A DNA stretch of 64,000 nt from Sphingobium sp. B2D3C (GTDB lineage Bacteria; Pseudomonadota; Alphaproteobacteria; Sphingomonadales; Sphingomonadaceae): contig NZ_JAOQOK010000001.1 of assembly GCF_025961835.1 (NCBI RefSeq), positions 1,798,001-1,862,000 on the forward strand. Reading direction: 5' to 3'. Each line of letters starts with the position of its first letter. Position 1 is the stretch's first letter. This document shows, one piece after another, positions 60,771-64,000 of this stretch. The translations under genes and the position numbers were made by a program. The notes under the pieces are model-generated. The model saw nothing but the letters and a program-made list of their open reading frames with translations. It made no database searches and was not told the origin of the DNA.

Positions 60771-62189
60771 TCAGCCTTCCATCTGCTCCAGTTCCCGCCC
60801 CTTGGTCTCGCGAACCATGGCGCGGACGAAGAAGAAGGAGACGGCGGCAAAGAAGGCATAGCCGAAATAGGCCACCGCAAGGCCGGGGCTGATGACCAGC
60901 GAGGGGAAACTCACCGAAACGAGAGCGTTCGCCAGCCACTGCGCCAGCCCCGCCACCGCGAGGCCCGAGCCGCGGATCTGGTTGGGGAACATCTCGCCCA
61001 GCATCACCCACATGATCGGCCCCCAGCTCAGGTTGAAGAAGATCACGTAGAGATTGGCCGAAATCAGCGCGATGATGCCATTGCTGCCCGGCAGCACCAC
61101 GCCGCCATCGGCGCCCGTGACCGCCGTGGAGAAGGCATAGGCCACGATCGCCAGTGTGACGGCCATGCCCGCCGATCCGAAAAGCAGCAGCGGCTTGCGG
61201 CCGATCTTGTCCACCAGGAACATGGTGGCGATGCAGGCGGCGATGGAGAGCACGCCCGAGAGGATGTTGGTCTGCAGCGCATAATCCTCCGAGAAGCCGA
61301 CGGCCTCCCACAAGGTGGCGCCATAATAGAAGACTACATTGATGCCGACGAACTGCTGAAAGATCGCAAGGCCGATGCCGGTCCACACGATCGGCCGGAT
61401 GCGCCCGGTCGTCTTGTCGATCAGGTCGGAAAGACGGGGGCGATGGTGATCGGCGGCGAGGCTGTCGCGGATCTCGCTCACCTTGCGCGTCGCTTCCTCC
61501 GGCCCGAACAGCCGCGAGAGAACGACGTGGGCGCGCTCTTCCTTGCCCTTGACCACCAGATAGCGCGGGCTTTCGGGAATGATCAGCAGCGCCAAGATGT
61601 AGATGGCCGCCGGGATCGCCTGCAGCAGGAACATCCAGCGCCAGGCCGGCAGGTTGAACCACAAGGTCGCCGTCGAGCCGCCGGCATAGCGCGCCAGCAC
61701 GAAGTTGGCGACGAACGCTCCGGTAAGGCCGGTGATGATCATCACCTGCTGGATGCTGGAGAGGCGCCCCCGGATCGAGGCGGGCGTCACCTCGGAAATA
61801 TAGACCGGCGAAATCACGCTGGCCGCGCCGACGCCGAGGCCACCGATGATCCGCGCCATGATGAACATCGCCGAAGACCCGGCCGCACCGGCCAGAAGCG
61901 CGCTGATGAGGAAGAGCAGGCCGGCCAGCATCATCACGCCGCGACGGCCAATGAGGTCGGACATGCGCCCGGCGAGAAACGCGCCCAGCGCGGAGCCGAC
62001 CAGAATGGCGCCGACATTGATACCGATGCCCAGCGCGCCCAGGTCAAACGCGGATTCCAGCCCTTTTTGGGTGCCGTTGATCACGCCGGAATCATAGCCG
62101 AACATGAAGCCACCAATGGTGGCGATGGCCACGATGGCGAATATGAACCCGATGTTGGTTCGCCCGATGGCGTGCGTTTCAGCGCTCAT
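60771..62189 (-). CDS. MFS sugar/H+ symporter (D-xylose transporter type)
   Basis: 472 residues with 12 predicted membrane helices. Sugar-porter motifs: GGFMFGYDSGVINGTQ (helix 1), GRMSDLIGRRGVM (loop 2-3), RIIGGLGVGAASVISPVYISE, PESPRYLVVKGKEE (central loop), GINVVFYYG and a C-terminal KGRELEQ. It should move a pentose across the inner membrane with protons, as XylE-like permeases do. ATG 62189 follows GAGGAGGGG. It is the last gene of the minus-strand unit with the lactonase and sugar dehydrogenase. Confidence 0.9.
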   Translation of the reverse strand: MSAETHAIGRTNIGFIFAIVAIATIGGFMFGYDSGVINGTQKGLESAFDLGALGIGINVGAILVGSALGAFLAGRMSDLIGRRGVMMLAGLLFLISALLAGAAGSSAMFIMARIIGGLGVGAASVISPVYISEVTPASIRGRLSSIQQVMIITGLTGAFVANFVLARYAGGSTATLWFNLPAWRWMFLLQAIPAAIYILALLIIPESPRYLVVKGKEERAHVVLSRLFGPEEATRKVSEIRDSLAADHHRPRLSDLIDKTTGRIRPIVWTGIGLAIFQQFVGINVVFYYGATLWEAVGFSEDYALQTNILSGVLSIAACIATMFLVDKIGRKPLLLFGSAGMAVTLAIVAYAFSTAVTGADGGVVLPGSNGIIALISANLYVIFFNLSWGPIMWVMLGEMFPNQIRGSGLAVAGLAQWLANALVSVSFPSLVISPGLAVAYFGYAFFAAVSFFFVRAMVRETKGRELEQMEG

Positions 62190-62256
62190 GCCGAGCCCCT
62201 CCTCTCTCTCAAAAATTCTGCCGACTCCAGCCGAGGCCGGGACGGCGTTTCTTCTG

Positions 62257-63117
62257 TCAAATATCTGCCGGGGTAACCGGCAATCCTGCAACCTTGGGAT
62301 CGAATGCGAAAACGTGGCCGGCCAACGGCTGTGCCTCACGCGCGGCAGCATCCAGACCCTTGTGCGCCGTCGTGGCATAAGCCGTACGCAGATCCGGCCC
62401 ACCAAAGGCGATCTTGGTGACATTGGCGACCGGGAAGGAGATGGTCTGCATCAGCGAGCCCTGCGGATCGTAGCGCCGCACGCCCCAGCCGCCGAACAAA
62501 GCGACCCACAGGCAACCCTCGCTATCCAGCACGGAGCCGTCGGGCCAGCCCGCGCCATTCTCGATGGTGATGAACAGCTCGCCCGCGCCGACCGTGCCGT
62601 TCTCATCGACGGGGACTTTCCAGATTTTCCGGCCAAGCGTGTCGGTGTGATAAAGCGTGCGCCCATCTGCGCTGATGGCAGGACCGTTGGTGATCTCGAC
62701 AGCAGGCACGGCCGTGGCGGCGCACTGCCCACCGGCGAGGCAATAGAGGTACCCGGTTTGCGCGGCTTCGCTGTCGTCCATGCTACCGAACCACAGCCGC
62801 CCTTGAGTGTCGGTGGCGGCGTCGTTCAGCCGATTGTCGGGCAGATGCGGCTCGGGATCGTGGAAAAGCGAAAATGCCCCGCTTTGCGGATCGAACCGAT
62901 GCAGGCCGGTGCGCACGCCGGTCATCATGTCGCCGCTGCGCGTAGGCAGCGCCCAGCCGATCTGGTCCGGCGCATCCCATACCGCCAGCGCGCCGGTGGC
63001 CGGCACATGGCCGTAGAGCTTGTGCGCCTTGATATCGACGAACCACAGGGCATCGTCCCACCAGACCGGCCCTTCGCCGAGCTTCATGCCCAGGGGAAGG
63101 ATCGGCTCGGGCTGCAT
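62257..63117 (-). CDS. SMP-30/gluconolactonase-family pentonolactonase
   Basis: 286 residues from ATG 63117. SMP-30 beta-propeller features: LGEGPVWWDDALWFVDIKAHKL (metal-binding Glu), NRLNDAATDTQGRLWFGSMD (Asn/Asp ligands), EITNGPAISADGRTLYHTDTL (Asn) and WPDGSVLDSEGCLWVALFGGWGVRRYDP (Asp). It would open the xylono- or arabinonolactone made by the upstream dehydrogenase. It begins 1 bp after the SDR stop (TGAGATG), so the two are coupled. Confidence 0.87.
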   Translation of the reverse strand: MQPEPILPLGMKLGEGPVWWDDALWFVDIKAHKLYGHVPATGALAVWDAPDQIGWALPTRSGDMMTGVRTGLHRFDPQSGAFSLFHDPEPHLPDNRLNDAATDTQGRLWFGSMDDSEAAQTGYLYCLAGGQCAATAVPAVEITNGPAISADGRTLYHTDTLGRKIWKVPVDENGTVGAGELFITIENGAGWPDGSVLDSEGCLWVALFGGWGVRRYDPQGSLMQTISFPVANVTKIAFGGPDLRTAYATTAHKGLDAAAREAQPLAGHVFAFDPKVAGLPVTPADI

Positions 63118-63118
63118 C

Positions 63119-63883
63119 TCAGCGCCAGCCCGCGTCGACAAAATATTCATGCCCGCTGCACAGCGCGCCATCATCCGAGGCGAGGAACAGCGCCAGCGCG
63201 GCGACATCGCGCGGCTGGATGCGGCGCGGGAGGCACTGGGCCTGCAGGATCTCCGCCTCACCTTCCGGCGTGTACCACTGCTTCTGGCGGGGGGTATCGA
63301 CATTGCCCGGCACGATGGCGGTCACGCGGATATTGTCGCCGCCCAGATCACGCGCCAGCGCGCGGGTCATGCCCTCCACGCCGGCCTTCGCGGTCTGGTA
63401 GAGCACCAACTCGGACATGCCGAGATGCCAGCTCACCGAGCCCAGATTGATGACGGCACCGCCGCCCCGCGCCCGCATCGCCGGAACCACAGCTTGCGCG
63501 GCGAAGAATTGATGGCGCAGGTTGGTGGCCATGCGCTCGTCCCAATAATCGGCGGTCACCTCGTCATAGCGGTGGCGGTCGTCATTGGCGGCATTGTTGA
63601 CCAGCACGTCGAACCCGCCCATCTCGCTCTCCAGCGCGCGGACGGTCCGCTCCAGTTCGGCGACGTTGCGCAGGTCGCAATGGCGAAAGCGCGCGCCGGC
63701 GAGATCCCGCGCCAGATCGGCGCCGGCAATGTCGTTGAAATCGAGGAAGGCGACGTGCGCGCCCTGCCCCGCGAAGGCCGCGACGATGGCCGCCCCGATC
63801 CCGGTCGCCCCGCCGGTGACCAGCACGTTCTTGCCCGCCAGGCTGGGATAGACGGCGTATTGTGTTTGCTCAGACTTGTTCAT
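63119..63883 (-). CDS. SDR-family D-xylose 1-dehydrogenase candidate
   Basis: 254-residue short-chain dehydrogenase: cofactor motif TGGATGIG (about 24-31), NNAAN (NNAG variant), catalytic Ser in LGSVSW, Tyr-x-x-x-Lys as YQTAK, and GNVDTPRQKQWY. The pattern, with DDRHRYDEVTADYWDERM and a C-terminal HEYFVDAGWR, is like Caulobacter xylose dehydrogenase, which makes D-xylonolactone with NAD+. Neighbouring lactonase and sugar permease support this. Its ATGA start overlaps the stop of the partial gene upstream. Confidence 0.85.
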   Translation of the reverse strand: MNKSEQTQYAVYPSLAGKNVLVTGGATGIGAAIVAAFAGQGAHVAFLDFNDIAGADLARDLAGARFRHCDLRNVAELERTVRALESEMGGFDVLVNNAANDDRHRYDEVTADYWDERMATNLRHQFFAAQAVVPAMRARGGGAVINLGSVSWHLGMSELVLYQTAKAGVEGMTRALARDLGGDNIRVTAIVPGNVDTPRQKQWYTPEGEAEILQAQCLPRRIQPRDVAALALFLASDDGALCSGHEYFVDAGWR

Positions 63884-64000
63884 GCCGATTCCAGAAGACC
63901 GCGCCGCTGCAGATTTGCGTAGAAGGCGCCAATACCCAGCTGCCAGGGTGGTGCATCGCGCGAGGTGACGACCCGGTTGACCAGGCGCCCGAGCTTATCG
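63880..64000 (-). CDS. Unidentified protein, C-terminal fragment
   Basis: The last 39 codons of a gene entering from the right edge: DKLGRLVNRVVTSRDAPPWQ and then a tail ending LQRRGLLESA. The stop overlaps the SDR start by 4 bp, so it belongs to the xylose dehydrogenase-lactonase-permease operon. I do not recognise the family from this tail. A pentonate dehydratase is the enzyme missing from the oxidative pathway in this window, but nothing in the fragment proves it. Confidence 0.55.
   Translation of the reverse strand, partial: DKLGRLVNRVVTSRDAPPWQLGIGAFYANLQRRGLLESA

Overview
The window looks like a chromosomal segment of a GC-rich alphaproteobacterium, most likely a sphingomonad (Sphingomonadaceae: Sphingobium, Sphingomonas or Novosphingobium type). 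This rests on the PhyR-NepR-EcfG general stress module, the Caulobacter/Xanthomonas-type TonB receptor clustered with SapC, cupin-8 and tryptophan-halogenase-like genes, and oxidative pentose pathway genes. The species cannot be named from the sequence alone.

Layout. 1-5.3 kb: the end of a Rieske oxygenase gene, a divergent TetR regulator, a molybdate ABC transporter (modA-modB-modC) divergent from a short ModE-like regulator, and a DUF3237/flavin monooxygenase pair. 5.3-5.9 kb: a gene-free stretch full of palindromic repeats. 5.9-11.8 kb: an aldehyde dehydrogenase, a hybrid PAS histidine kinase, a GT25 glycosyltransferase and a GlcD-type FAD oxidase. 12.0-15.0 kb: a compact peptide-export locus. 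It holds a 33-residue double-glycine leader peptide gene, an intrinsic terminator, an unusually small HlyD-like protein and a C39-peptidase ABC exporter. 15.2-17.5 kb: a CHASE2-EAL c-di-GMP phosphodiesterase.

17.5-25.0 kb is a general stress response island: GlsB-type membrane protein, FAT GUY-type single-domain response regulator, ecfG, nepR, dps, a CHASE/HWE histidine kinase, phyR, a small membrane protein and a DEAD-box RNA helicase. Four promoter elements here match GGAAC-N17-GTT exactly; one is symmetric and sits between dps and the kinase. A fifth, with one extra base of spacing, precedes the PAS kinase at 7.5 kb. tRNA-Ala(CGC), tRNA-Glu(TTC) and a cation/proton antiporter follow.

27.1-64 kb is a large arabinoxylan/pentose utilisation region. 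It encodes uptake (TonB receptor, MFS permease), hydrolases and esterases (GH51, GH27, GH3, GH95, two GH43, a beta-helix protein, a sialate-O-acetylesterase-type esterase, an alpha/beta esterase), the isomerase route (xylA, xylB), and enzymes of oxidative Weimberg-type routes (sugar 1-dehydrogenases, a lactonase, an FAH-family dehydratase candidate, ketoglutarate semialdehyde dehydrogenase). Six copies of a 14-bp palindrome close to TGGTAGCGCTACCA lie near the putative operon promoters, and a LacI-family regulator sits inside the cluster. This suggests one sugar-responsive regulon spanning about 30 kb.

All functions are inferred from sequence reading. No database search was run.
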